A stretch of DNA of 64,000 nt from Clonostachys chloroleuca (taxonomy: Eukaryota; Ascomycota; Sordariomycetes; Hypocreales; Bionectriaceae), in assembly GCA_037952775.1 (NCBI GenBank), contig JBANAY010000003.1, positions 31,124,001 through 31,188,000 of the forward strand, in the 5' to 3' direction. Position 1 is the stretch's first letter. Each line of letters begins with the position of its first letter. The notes under the pieces are model-generated. The model saw nothing but the letters and a program-made list of their open reading frames with translations, was not told the DNA's origin and did no database searches. Positions 1 through 11,949 of this stretch are shown piece by piece. The translations under genes were made by a program, and so were the position numbers.

Positions 1-317
1 GCTTCTAGCATAAGTAATTGAAGGCAGCCGAGTTTCATTTTGCAACGACAAATCTTCAATTAGCCTTTACCGGGTAAATGTGTTAGGGTATTGCCATCGG
101 ACCGTGATATATGAATATACATAGAGGCCTTCCCCTTTGGAATCTACGTGTTCCCCCACATTCAGATATCAAGCATTAGTTCGTTGAATGGACCGGAGCA
201 ACTGCCGGTTGGCAGCCCGGTATTGGATAACTATGACAGTTATTTATGAACAAATCCAAGGCATCAATGTGCGTCTACCAAAATTATTTTACTAGGGCGC
301 TTGTGTCATAATTCGTC
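1..317. other. Intergenic DNA, left edge
   Basis: No gene, RNA or repeat is seen. The 3' part must hold the former promoter of the GH127-type pseudogene that starts at 318; no clear TATA or CT-rich element was recognised. Confidence 0.5.
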
Positions 318-2852
318 ATGAGATCACGTAGTATTTGGACATCTCTGTTGTCCGTCATGCTGCTCCCCAGCGCGAGCATATCGACTCTAGCGGAGGCCCA
401 TGACAATGGTCAGTCTGTGATCTCTTACACGTTTACACAAAACGAGTTCTTAGCCAGGAAGCGTTTCTAGATCTCGTGCCTTTCAAATTTGACAACCTCC
501 CACTTGGAGCTGTGAAGCCCATGGGATGGTTCCGTGATCAAATGACGCTGTCCGCGGAAGGACTTGGTGGCCATCTGTTCGACTTCTATCGCTATGTCCA
601 CCGGTCAACATGGCTTGGCGGTGAATACGAGTACAGTGAGCTCAACGAAGCGGCACCCTACTGGTTCAACTACATAGTCCCGCTAGCTTGGACCCTCGAT
701 GATCAGCGTCTGAAAGACCAGGCAAAAGCATTCCTCGACTATACCCTCGACACGCAGGCAGAGGACGGCTGGCTAGGTCCAGAGACCACGCGGCAGACAA
801 GAGGCATCTGGACACGATCACTATTAGCGTTTGGCCTAACTGTAAGACCGTTATCTACAGCCCATCATACTTATAATTTTGTGCCATCTTAACTAATTCG
901 TTTCTCTATAGCAATAAGCAGAATCTGACCCGGCCGAAACTGACAGGATTGTGACTGCTCTGCACAAATTCGTCGACCTTGCTCATAGCATGCTAAAGAA
1001 CAACTTTACCGGCCTGATTCAAGATCATTCACAAGGTGACAATTTCGATCCCTGGGGCTTTGGGGTGTCGCGGACTCATGAGCTGCCAATTTCACTGATG
1101 TGGCTTTACGAGAAGCACCCACGCCAAAATAATGAAGTCATACTAGAAACCATTGACCTTATGGTTGAAGGTGGGAGGTTAGGAAATTGTGACTGGACCA
1201 CGTTCTTTGTAGATGGCACGTTTCCCAAAGACACAAACTTCAAATCGAGTGGCTTTACCCACGGCGTCAACCTAGCACAGGGTGAGACACCCAGTCAACA
1301 AAACGGATCATCGCGATGACTAAATTTGCCAATGTAGGACTCCATTATCCAAGTGTTCTTGTTCGCTGTACCAAGAATGAGAGCCTCGTTCAACAAACAC
1401 ATGATGCGGTGGACATGACTCTGCAATATCACACCTCCCTATCTGGTACTATCATTGGAGACGAGCACTTTGACGCTCAGAGTCCTCAGAGAAGGTAACT
1501 ACACAACATTTTCCCCAGGGCATTTGTCTCAATTGGCACGATTTTGACATCTCTGACTAATTCTGAACTTTGCATGGCCGTGGAATCCATGTTCTCATAT
1601 ACCTACCTATACCGGTACCACGGTACGAATCTAATCGCAGACCGTGCGGAGTTGGCTGCGTTCAATGCGCTCCCTGCTGCCATGAGCCCTGACTGTGAAT
1701 TGTGTGAATATGAACCAGCAGCAAGATTGCCAACGTGTTAAAATCAATCTTCCATTCATAGGGTGGTCTCATCAGTACGTGACGCAAACCAATCAGCCGT
1801 GGTCTCGGAATCTGACGGAGGACCCGTACTTCAACGTTGCCACGTACTCAAACACGTTCGGACTCGAGCCCAACTTTGTCAGTGAATTTCCAGATCCCCC
1901 ATTATCGAAAGGACCTCCTTCGTGCTATACTAACGTAGTCGCAGCCATGCTATACCGTTAATCACCCTCAGGCCTACCCCAAGTACGTCTCGTCAGCTTT
2001 CGTAAGAAAAGGCGACAAGGGGCTAGTTCATATGCTCCTTGGCCCCATGTCTGTCGAAACATCGGTCAATGGAAGATCAGTGAAAGGTATGACCCGACAA
2101 CTTCTCTGCTGCCAATGGTTCTGCGCACACCACACAAGTAATATGAAGACATGTATTGAGGGTTGCATACAGTCGAAGTCACTACCAACTACCCGCTCTC
2201 CGGTACTCTCTACTACAAAATCGATGTAAATACGGAATATGATTTCTTCATCAGAATTCCTGGGTGAACTGTCGGCGAGGACGCCTTTGTCATAATCAAC
2301 CACGGACGCAAGGAAGGTCTGCACCCGAACAACGAAGGTTTGCATCGCTTGGGTGTCAAAAAAAGCACCACCGAGGTTACGGCCCGCCTCCCGATGGAAA
2401 TCGCCACAGTTTCGCGGAACGAGACCATTGGCGTGTATCGTGGCCCGATCTTATATTCAGCCGACATTGAGTATACAGAGACAAGCCACCAACCTCTCAA
2501 CTGGACAGACTTACAGCCTCTCGACGACACAGAGGTTGATCCACGCGCCAAAGATCATATCTTGGAGCCGACTTCTGCCTGGAAGTATGCGCTGGACCCT
2601 GAGACACTTAGGGTGGGTGACTTGGCAGCAGACCGTGACGACTTCCCTAACCCAATCTTCTCGCGGGAGAACGCACCGGTCAGCCTCCAAGTTGATGCTT
2701 ACCCCATCGACTGGCCAATCGTACTGGACACCGCAGCACTTCCCCCAATCGCACCAGGGGTGGACAGGTCAGAGAAGGTGAACCTGAGGTTGATTCCTTT
2801 CGCAGCTGCCAAGTTGCATATTGCGCAGTTCGGAGGAGCTCGTTTCAATTAG
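318..2852 (+). pseudogene. Broken secreted GH127-type (DUF1680) glycosidase
   Basis: The ancestral protein was a secreted beta-L-arabinofuranosidase-family enzyme. A signal peptide begins at 318 and an intron at 409-470 leads into the LPLGAVKPMGW...WLGP start typical of the family. Later come an ELC motif and a PCYTVNHPQ motif, equivalent to the Glu-x-Cys and Cys-Cys zinc/nucleophile sites of GH127. Introns are read at 842-911, 1282-1337, 1695-1761, 1878-1944 and 2087-2172. Three lesions are visible. An in-frame TAA lies at 915-917, just after an intron. The intron starting at 1495 should end before 1564 but has TC where AG is required. A TGA replaces an expected Trp codon at 2265-2267, after which the family sequence continues in frame to 2852. 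In addition, the second Cys of the Cys-Cys pair is Tyr (1951-1953). It is almost certainly non-functional; the family call is from remembered motifs. Confidence 0.85.
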
Positions 2853-3402
2853 ACTTGGATAAAACCTTGCATGATTGCGCAACTGGCAATGCATCTTATC
2901 GAACTCTTCAGGGCCTATGGGGGCTTTCTTACAACATAGCAAGTTTGTGTGCCATTCGTCAATGCGAACCGCAATACCCCCTTTTCACCTGGTCAAGCCA
3001 CAACGCCGTCTCTGGCATTTCAAACTTCGTCATATAAAATCAAAATCGGGCAGATTTGTGCGCATAGATGCCGATAACCCTTCTCCGGGTACAACATGGA
3101 GGCTATTTCGCAATTCTTGGTGTGGGATATCATTTGTGACTGAGATCAATGGCGGCGAAGCCAACATAGGAATGTGCTGCTAGATTGAAACAAGTATATA
3201 CTGCTAGCACCGGTCACGATTGGTATTACGCGTTGGTCATTTTATTGCTTTATCAAAGCTCGAATGCAATGGCCCTGGAGGTCTGGGGTCTCACAAGAGT
3301 ATAGTCAGTCTATCCATAGCTAACTCAAATCTTCGCTATGGATCAACATGTGGATACATGATTGAGTTGGAAGAGAACATAGTTGCATCGAAAGATGCTT
3401 GT
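2853..3402. other. Intergenic DNA between convergent gene ends
   Basis: This lies between the 3' ends of the GH127-type pseudogene (+) and the carboxylesterase (-). Short open frames here have no recognisable protein character. No RNA gene or repeat was seen. Confidence 0.5.
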
Positions 3403-5252
3403 CTATGTTTTCAAGGCCTCCCAAATAGTACCCCAAAAGCTCAATTGGCTCACCCGCCAGTCATCTCTCTCAACATAGCTTCCCCTCGCTCTGAAGACAA
3501 AGTTGTGTCCTCCGAGGGAATAGTCTGGCCACAATGGGATCTGCATGCCGCCGATGGCCTGCTGGTGATTTGGGTTCAGCCCGTGCACAAAAGAGACCCA
3601 GGATCCCGACATCAAGTCGGCAAGTTCATGATAATCTGGATATGGCCCGATCCAGTTGGTGTCATTCTGACTGACAGCAGGGTCAATGTTGAAGAAGAAG
3701 CAGACATCTGCGTAATGGGTTGAGAAGACGGGCGTCTCAGTCGCAATGAGCTCCAAGACACCATTCCATGGCCGTTCATCGAACCGATATGAGAAGACCG
3801 GCTTCCTCTGGCGATCCGGGCGCGATGCGAAGTACTCCGTCGTAGCCCGACGGCCGGCATGAATGACGCTGTCTCCTACGATGGCGGCACCACGCTTGTA
3901 TTGGAGGCCGTGCTGCTCGAAGCGCATTTCCCCCGTGCCAAAGGGACAGCCTTGGCTAGGGTCATCTGGATAGAGTTCTAAAAGCTTGTCGACTGTCCCA
4001 CGGTCGAGCCCATTGCCCATAGACCCGACAAACGCCCTCGTGTCTGAGTTATTGTGCAGCGTATCTCGCGGACCGAAGAAGGTGGCTGTGCCTTCATCAG
4101 TGGTAGAACCAGCTAGGACAGCTACGTCGGCCACGAGACCTTGAGCGAATGACATGGAGGGAAGGCGGGAGAGGAACTTGCCATCCAAAATAGGAGTGAC
4201 AACAAAGGATGCAAAGGCGTCATTAAGAGCCTCGAACGGCACCTGTCGAAGACATGCCAGAGTGTCGGCGGCTGTAGAACAGCCCACCGTCTCTGTCACG
4301 TTATCGTAGATGGGCTGGAAGCTTGTCGGGAGTTGCTCAACTGAATTGACTAGTAATTACATGGTCAGCTACTTCAAGCAAGGGCTGGCGAGATATCATG
4401 TCAAACTCACCACTTGGACCGAGCGCAGTGCCACTCTGTAAGATGGCAGCCCTGAACAGATTCTCGTTGTTGCCATCGAATGCGACGAGGTGGTAGCCAA
4501 CACTGAATGCGCCAGCTGATTCACCGGCAATGGTAATTTTGTCGGGATCACCACCGAATGCTTTGATGTTCTCTTTGACCCATCGCAGGGCAAGTCGCTG
4601 GTCGAAGAGGCCAATGTTGGAAGCTCCATCCTCATGCATTTCCTTCGAAGCTAAGAAACCCCATCCACCAACGCGATAATTAATCGAAACTGTGAGAATG
4701 GGCTTCTTCATAGCGATGGAGGCTTTGACCAAATATGACGTGTTGTAGCGAGAGTCAGCGCTGCCACCGGCTGTAAATCCTCCCCCATAGATCCAGACCA
4801 GCACTGGCAGGTCGCCGCCTGGTCCGGCTTGGGCAGGTCGTGCAATATCCAAGGTCAGGCAGTCTATTCGAGGATCGATGAGAGTCAGAAGCATGCCATG
4901 TCGTATGATAATACGAAAGGGATTGAGTCAAGGCAAGCATACCTTCGCTCATGTTCAGGCCCTTGGCAAACCCTGCGTAGCCGACACAGCTGTCTCCCCT
5001 CCTGGTGGCATCCCGATCTCCCTCCCAAGAGTGGTTCAACGATTGCGGGTGCCGTAGTCGCAGGTCTCCAACTGGCGGCCGAGCAAAGGGCACGCCGAGA
5101 AACAAGTCCTGATTGAGTTGCGGGAGATGCAATCCCGTGAGAGTCCCATTCTGAACGGATGCAGTTGGTGGCCCCCGGGCTGACTCGACGGATTGCGGCA
5201 GAGCAGTCACAATCAATGCAAGAAGCCGAACGACCAATAGTAGTTTAGCCAT
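3403..5252 (-). CDS. Secreted type-B carboxylesterase/lipase
   Basis: An alpha/beta-hydrolase that should cleave carboxylic esters outside the cell. Three exons (5252-4943, 4863-4411, 4340-3403) give 566 residues, the usual length for the family; all junctions are GT-AG and in phase. Visible features are an N-terminal signal peptide of about 24 residues, the SEDCLTL block after the first intron, the oxyanion GGGF near 130-133, and FGGDPDKITIAGESAGA with nucleophile Ser219. An acidic TTDEG segment and a HG...NPNH segment further on supply the likely Glu and His. The gene lies in the same orientation as the acyltransferase behind it, with 440 bp between. Substrate cannot be told from sequence. 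The start is the only Met that precedes the signal peptide. It appears intact. Confidence 0.9.
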
Positions 5253-5692
5253 TGTGGGATAACTAGTGCACTAAATGTGAATGCAACTCAAATATATGAT
5301 TTCGGAACATTAGCCCTTGTCGGTACTTATTTACAAGCATTTGTGGTTCGATCGGGGTATGTACCGGGAACGGCTCCCGGACAAAGTCCCGGAGCAACAG
5401 AGAGACGAGCTCATAAACAAATGATGGTTGGAGAAGTGGCGGAGACACTCCGGTCCACTTCAAAACTCCAAATCTTAGCAGTCTAGATTTACGAAGAAGG
5501 ATTACTACAAGTTGATAAGCCCTCATAGGACTGAAGGGGGATAGATCTGCTAATTAAAAACAATTGCTTCTGTATATTATATATCTACAGGTGTAAGTAG
5601 AGTATTATATATATACCAGTCTGTTCCCATTGCTGATATTTCTGACATCATACATCAACAGTGAGATGGTTCAATGGAAATACATCTTAGAG
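5253..5692. other. Intergenic: carboxylesterase promoter and acyltransferase 3' region
   Basis: This holds the upstream region of the esterase (-) and the downstream region of the acyltransferase (-). A short strongly AT-rich tract with TATATA runs near 5570-5620. No further gene is seen. Confidence 0.45.
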
Positions 5693-7212
5693 TTACTGGG
5701 AGAGTTCAGTCAACTTCTTCAAGACTAGCCCCTGAAGCGCCTTAATGCGCTCTTGCTGGTGAAATGCCAAGTTGAAAATAGTCGAGAACCCCAACTCGCC
5801 CGCAAAGGTCTGAATGAAGGTGCTGATGCCCGTTCCCAGTGTTTCGCCAGCGACCCAGGCGGCTGTCAGCGACAACGCGCCGTATTCATGTCTGACAATA
5901 CTGGAAATGTTTCCAAGTGACGAAATGGCCACCGAGGCGACCTGCTGTTGGGGTGGAGGCTGTGTTGTCGGCTTTGGCGTGAACAACTCCCAGGTCATGG
6001 GAATGAATGGAAGAAGATCTTGGTCTATGGGCTTAGATACTGGACGAATGGCGGCGTAATAATCTCGAAATTGTTTTGCGACTGAAATTAATTCTTCTTC
6101 GCTTTCTTTGGTAGTGTGGTGGGATGAGGTAGGTGACAGATCAATCGCCATTGATTGGGCCGCAATCATATGGTAGTTTCCAATGGCTAATGGATCCTGA
6201 GATGGAAGACAGAAGCCGCGGAGATTTACAATGGACTGATTGCAGTACCTCACGCCCAAAGTTCCTGGCGAGAAAGACTGGAGATCCCGCAACGCCAAAG
6301 TAAGTGCAGCGCTGACGAGATGGGTTATTGTGATGCCATTAGTCTTGGACTTTGTGACCAGTTCGGCAGTCAAGCTCTTTGAGAGTGAGAAGAAGACGCG
6401 CTGGATGCTGTTTGGCCCTCCAGAATTATCGCTAAGCGTCAGGCCAAGCAACGGTTTTTCTGTCTGGAGTGTAGCATTTTTTGCCGTGAGATCATTGAAG
6501 GCTTGACGCTGCACATCAGTAGGTTGGCCTCGAATTCCGATCGCAGTGTTCAGAGGTGGCGAAAGATATGCAGCTTCATTCCCATCCCATCTCCTGTTCC
6601 GAGCTACTCCTTGGTAACTCTCGTTGGCCAATTCAAAGAAGCGGTGAACTAAATGAAGTATACCGATTCCATCAACCAGGTCATGGGGGCAACGCAAGTA
6701 CACTTTTCTATGGACCAGGTCATCTTGGTCAGAAGGGGGGATACCACGAACAAGGTAGCAACCTTGAAGACCGGCGGGTTCAGGTTGAACCAATCGTCGT
6801 TTGTATCTGGACTGACTTGCTTGAAAGTCTGGCACAGCCAAGCGGACACAGTTGGGGAATCTTCGGAGCCATTCAAAGGCGCATACATCCTTTTCCAAGC
6901 ACCTGCCGGTGGGTCATACTGGATCCATGAGGCGAGTGTTGGAGACTCGTGACAGAGCGCAAGCCAAGCAGTACGAAGCGCGTCCGTGATCTTCTCTGTT
7001 GTTGCTTCATATGATCTTCCGGCCTCAGAAACCGGGACAGAAAATGAAGCATGACAGGTGACAGGGAAAGACGCGGCATCTGGGTCATCCGGCTTCCTGC
7101 AAAAAGTTGCGTAGAAGCGTTCTGCCTCGTCGATGTCACGTTGCCAAGTGCCATCTGGAGCTTGACACCAGCGAAATTGATCGTTGTTTCCTGCTCTGTT
7201 TTGCAAATCCAT
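5693..7212 (-). pseudogene. Tri3-like O-acyltransferase with a single-base frameshift
   Basis: A condensation-domain-like acyltransferase of the trichothecene 15-O-acetyltransferase (Tri3) type, which moves an acyl group from CoA to an alcohol. The reading starts at the Met at 7212 (MDLQNRAGNN); the upstream in-frame Met at 7257 looks less likely. It runs open to about 6740, where the frame must change by one base. The second frame then carries the catalytic HDLVDG motif (HxxxDG) and continues to the stop at 5693. The switch falls on a run of six G at 6735-6740 (six C on the coding strand); one more base there would join the two frames smoothly. No GT-AG intron bridges it. This is either a true 1-nt deletion or a homopolymer sequencing error. 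Apart from this it looks full length, about 505 residues. Confidence 0.75.
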
Positions 7213-9331
7213 TTTGGATCTGAGGATATCGAGAAGGTATATTACCAGGAAAGACATCCATCCTGAAGACGCGAAGGATGTTTATTTATTTGCTTCATTG
7301 AGCGTATTCCTCTTCAAAACAGTTCAGAAGGGTTACTACACTAACAATTGCCCTCGTAAAATAGCAGAGTCAGTCATAGTGTCTTAGCGCTGCGTCATGA
7401 AATGAGCTTGAGAGCTCTTGGCGACCAGGGGAGCTGGCTTGTCTACCCTATATTGATCAAATCTACATTGTTCAACGGGACAGAGAACATGGAAAAATGC
7501 CAAAAAGTATCTGGTTGAAAAAAGAATAACATAGAACGTGATCATTAGCCTTAATCTTAAACCGTTGTGGCCGGACTCATGAGTATGGTGACATATGGCT
7601 ATGTAGTAAGGAACCTTTGATGCCGTTCTGCACATCCAGGCAGGATCTCCATTTTGGTAGACACTTAATTGTGCTGATTGTCAATCTCCAGGTTGCATTT
7701 TCAAACTCCAAACCCCATTTTTCGCAAGAACTCTATGGCCAGACAAATTTGACTTGCGACACTCAGACTTGGCGAGCTTAGAACCATTGAAATTGAGGTA
7801 TTTCGATTGTCAGTTAATGTACTTCTTATAATGAGAATATCCTCGCCTTCAATTACAAGAGAAGTGAGGCTGTAATTGGTGGCGACGTTTCAGCCGCCAA
7901 CTTCACAACTGGTAAGGCGGACCCGTTGACAGCGCCAAACAAACAAGCATAATCTACACAATACCGGGAGACCTTGCGCATGGCTCACATGTCTGGGCGT
8001 TTCTGTGGCCGAGGTAGATGATCTGGCGGCACTTTTGAAAGCGAAGGTTTGAGTTCACGTCCATCATTATTACTATTAGGCAGTTGAGGGATATACGCAC
8101 GACCTGGTGAGCACTGTCATATTGAGGCAGCAGGCTGATAGCCGTGCGATCTGCTGAGCATTATCGTGTTTAGGCAGCTGGGCGATGCTCGTGCGAGGAG
8201 ATAACTGATTTCGCATTCCGTGTGGTACGACGTGGAGAAGAGGCCTGACGTAATGAAGAAGTGATCAACAGGAGCAAGCTCTTAGCTTTATCCTCGCCCC
8301 TGTTTTCCAATGCTTTCCACCCGTGGGTTGGTCGGAGCTTTCTACGTTTAGATATCAAAAGTCCTTCCAGATCGGCATCCTTGGAGAATTCAAGGCAAAA
8401 AGACCCAGGTGTTCTTCCTCCCAATCAGAATCCCATCCAGACTGCCTCACCGAACCTGCGATGGTGGGTAAAATGAGTGTTAATTTGGGCACACGCTGCA
8501 AAGAGCCTATGAACACGCAGGAACGGGATCAGAAAAGGAGCCGTGGTGGGCGATCGTAGTCTAAATCTCCTTGGGCAGCGATTGACCAACGGCTTTCTTG
8601 ACGCTATTGGGTGGAATATTCTGGGCCAGAATAAACGCGTTGCTTCGCTGCTGGCTGTCATTTGTGAAACGCTTCTGTGGGCATAGCCCCATCTACCCCT
8701 GTTACGCGCCCCCTTTACGTCTCAAGTTGATAGTTGGCGGGAGCACGGCAATGGCATTGCATAGACGCGTCTCATAAGGTTTCTCGCCTGACCCCTGGAC
8801 ACTGATCAGCGTTACGCCTGACACGGAAGTTCGAATTCAGCTGCCAATTGGGGCAGAAGAGAACCGATTGGGTATGAGTCCATCAATGCGATGCCCACTT
8901 GAGACCAACAACTGTAACAGCATGTGGGGGCTAATTCCCAGACCTGTTGCCTTTTGGAGGGCAATCGTAGCCTGTCGTAGCTTGTCGTCGTCGCTGGAGT
9001 TTGGCCCACGGTCGCACTCTGCTTCGATGTTCGCTCTGCACGGGCTGTGGAACTGAAGCCCGATACTTCAATAGGAATCTCAATCTTTGTCTCTGTGGGG
9101 ATTCACGTATTGGAATCAACAGGGCTTCGCCAAACTGCTTCAATGAAACCCAGTTGTTGGTGATCTGTAACGGCTGCCCCGGCGGCTGTAGGGGTTGCAT
9201 TGCGTCGACTTTGTCGCATAAATACGTCCCAGGTCCTACGTCTTGAAACCATTTGGTCGCTCTTCATCGGACATCCTCCTCTTCAATCATTCATTCAACC
9301 ACACTCTTTCTTGAGACCAACTCTATACATC
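7213..9331. other. Long intergenic region with a degenerate 47-bp tandem repeat
   Basis: No supported gene is seen in about 2.1 kb. The right end is the trypsin promoter. A degenerate tandem repeat is listed separately at 8065-8200. Short open frames on both strands lack domain character and look random. Confidence 0.5.
8065..8200. repeat. Degenerate 47-bp tandem repeat, about 2.8 copies
   Basis: The word AGGCAG starts at 8078, 8125 and 8172, exactly 47 bp apart. TGAGCA starts at 8108 and 8155, again 47 bp apart, and a CGYRCGA-like word follows each AGGCAG. Copies differ at many positions, so this is an old minisatellite. No coding role is seen. Confidence 0.6.
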
Positions 9332-10330
9332 ATGGCTCCTAAGCTTGCACTCGCCGCTGCTCTGGCTCTCCCCGCCCTCACCACAGCCCTTCCTACCACC
9401 CGTGATGGTGGCATGAGCGCATTCATTGTCGGTGGTGAGAAGGCCCAGGCCGGCGACTTTCCATTCATTGTCAGCTTGTCGCAGAGCGGCTCCCACTTCT
9501 GCGGAGGTGTCTTGCTCAACGCCAACACCGTGCTCACTGCTGCGCACTGCTCCGTGGACCAAGAGGCTTCCTCTGTCAAGGTCCGCGCTGGAAGTCTGGT
9601 AAGTTGCTCTCGAACCACTCTGGATCTATCGTTCTCTCGAGGGAAAATATCCGAGACTAACTGTGCAATAGACATGGGCTTCCGGTGGTACCCAAGTCGG
9701 TGTTTCCTCCATCACTGTCAATCCCGCCTACGACGAAAGCACCATCAGCAACGATGTCGCTGTTTGGCAGCTGGCCCAGTCCATCGAGGAGGGCTCTGGC
9801 ATTAGCTATGCCACTCTTCCCCAGGACGGCTCCGATCCCGCTGCCAACTCTACTGTCACAGTTGCAGGCTGGTAAGTACTCTTTACACATTGTCTCCTCT
9901 CTGCTGCCAATTGTATGCCCTTGAGCAAACGCTGATTCATTTAAACAGGGGTCTCCTGCAGGAGAACGGACAGGATCTACCAGCAGACCTGATGAAGGTC
10001 TCCGTCCCCGTCGTCTCCCGCCAAAAGTGTCGATCCCAGTACGGCCAGAACGCCATCACAGACACCATGTTCTGCGCCGGTCTTGAGGAGGGAGGCAAGG
10101 ACTCCTGCTCCGGAGACAGCGGTGGCCCCATCATTGACGAGTCTGGCACCCTTGTCGGCCTCGTTTCATGGGGTCAGGGATGTGCACAGGCTGGTTTCTC
10201 CGGCGTCTACGCCAGGCTGGGCGCCCTGCTGGATTTCATTAACGAGAACGTCAACGGCGACGGCACGACTCCCAGCACCCCCGTGAAGCCTCCCAGGCCC
10301 AGCAGACCTGGCAAGTTCCAGTACTTCTAA
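9332..10330 (+). CDS. Secreted trypsin-like serine protease (S1A)
   Basis: Extracellular endopeptidase. Three exons (9332-9598, 9672-9871, 9949-10330) give 282 residues. A hydrophobic signal peptide and a short propeptide precede the mature N terminus IVGG (residues 32-35). The catalytic triad is complete: His72 in TAAHC, Asp117 in SNDVAV and Ser213 in GDSGGP. Asp207, six residues before the Ser, is the S1-pocket Asp that gives cleavage after Lys or Arg. After the catalytic domain there is a short Pro/Thr/Ser-rich tail ending in GKFQYF, which most trypsins lack. The cluster of cysteines fits the usual disulfides. Fungal trypsins are patchily distributed and often linked to animal or plant hosts; that is family knowledge, not seen here. 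Confidence 0.95.
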
Positions 10331-10778
10331 ATGGAGGGTTTGGTAGAGTCATGAATCATTTTTTCCTAGTATGAGCAAGGGCAAAAGGGGATTTTACGTA
10401 TATGATGAGGACATCGTATACTGGATAAGGGTTAAACCCAGCAGGAAGATGCATAAAGTGTATATAACGGCACGGATACACAGGATAATTGTATCAATAC
10501 ATTGTGGGCTTTTATTTCTCAATCACTACATTGCTCTTAGCATCTTGAAATGTGATAACACTCGTATGTATTGGCCAAATGGCCGTTGCAGAGAGGAGCT
10601 CAGCAGCATCACATTTTTGCAGTTCGAGGATGCAAGAAAGGATCGAACCTTTGATATTTGAGAAGCCCCGGACTGCTATAATCTCCAGCTTTGAAAGTCA
10701 AAGAGCGCAAGATAACTCTATATGTCAATGTCTTCTATGTAGGTCTTTATATACTGACACATTCCACCCACACATGTC
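10331..10778. other. Intergenic DNA between convergent gene ends
   Basis: This separates the trypsin (+) from the solute-binding-like gene (-). It contains a tRNA T-arm-like word on the minus strand near 10640-10660 that does not fold into a full tRNA. Nothing else is seen. Confidence 0.45.
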
Positions 10779-11949
10779 TTAAATGTCATCCGAGATAGGA
10801 TCAAGACCGACGGCAGTACCAAGCTTAGCCTCGAAGAAGAACCTCAGTCTCTCAACAAGAGGACGATCAGCCATGAACCGAGCGAACTCAGCCGGGTTCG
10901 TGGCATTTGCGGTCCAGAGATCAGGGAACCCAGCAGGAGGGGCGGCGTCCCGACGAACAGGCCATAGACCGGTTGCCTGCTGGTACTCGGGCGTGAGGAT
11001 GAAGTTGTGGAGGAGCTTGGCTCCCTCCGGATGAGGGGCATCCTTGAGGATGGCGCCGGTCTGCGGCCAGGAGACGTACTTGCCCTCCTTGGGGACTGTG
11101 AAGTTGAGGTTGCCCCTGGAGCCGAAGCCCCCGAAACCTGCGAAGAAAGCGGCAGAGGTGGTGTTGGCGGCGCTGGCCAGAGTGCTGGGAGTCTGGGTTC
11201 CCCTGACCCAGCGAGGGTTCTGAGCGATGACCTTGTCGAACCATTCAGTGCCATATTGACGCATCCTGGAAGGGGAAATGGGACGGTTAGTCAACATTCC
11301 AAAGACGCCACTGTGAGGTGAGAAGATTGGAAGGCCGAGGGTATACTTACACAAGATAGAATGCCCATGTCACGGCATCGTCATCGTTCGGGTAGGTAAT
11401 GACGAGTTTGTCCTTGAACTCAGGGCGCAACCAGTCATTCCACTCAACAGGAGGTTCGATCCCAGGTAGCTTCTCGGTATTAAAAGCGCCAGACCAAAAG
11501 AAGACATACAAGCCATACCAGGCCGCAGTGTCATCCTTGAAAGAGTGCTCAATCTGATCGAAGCCGACGGGAGCGTAGCTCAATAGGGCGCCTTCCTGAG
11601 CCCAACGGGGGTAGTCATGGAGCGTTTGGAGGATAATACTGTCAACGTAGACATTGCCATCTCCAAGCTGCTGATCGATACGACCATCATGGTATTTAGA
11701 GAGATCGACAGTAATGTTCAGGGTCATCCCTGGGAACCGGGTCTCGAACGCCTGCTTTAGCGCGTCCTGCTGATTGGCCTCATCACCACCGTGCCAGACT
11801 GTGACAACTCCGCCTTCCTTTAGGGCAGCTTGGTGAATTTCATCTAGAGAGCGGTTTTCATAGATAGGCGCAGCTTTGAAGTTGAGGAGTTGATCATATG
11901 CGAATGTTTGCCCAATAAAAAGGGCTGCTCTCGCGACAGTTCGCATCAT
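10779..11949 (-). CDS. Secreted bacterial-type extracellular solute-binding protein
   Basis: A type 2 periplasmic-binding-protein fold resembling the ABC-importer iron/thiamine/polyamine binding proteins of bacteria. Two exons (11949-11351 and 11265-10779, intron 11266-11350) give 361 residues, the full length of a bacterial binding protein. The start has a signal peptide (MMRTVARAALFIGQTFAYD). The lobe-1 start EGGVVTVWHGGD and the central NTEKLPGIEPPVEWNDWL block are typical of the fold. There is no membrane permease or ATPase nearby, so it cannot work as part of an ABC importer here. A role as a secreted ligand binder or scavenger is inference. Such genes in fungi suggest old transfer from bacteria, although the intron shows adaptation to the fungal genome. 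Confidence 0.85.

Noticed and set aside
7384..8661. Several short frames between the acyltransferase and trypsin
   Set aside because: They overlap on both strands, lack domains and splice logic, and look like chance.
10620..10740. tRNA-like T-arm word on the minus strand (GGTTCGATCC within matching AAAGG/CCTTT)
   Set aside because: No acceptor stem or anticodon stem pairs around it; at best a tRNA relic.
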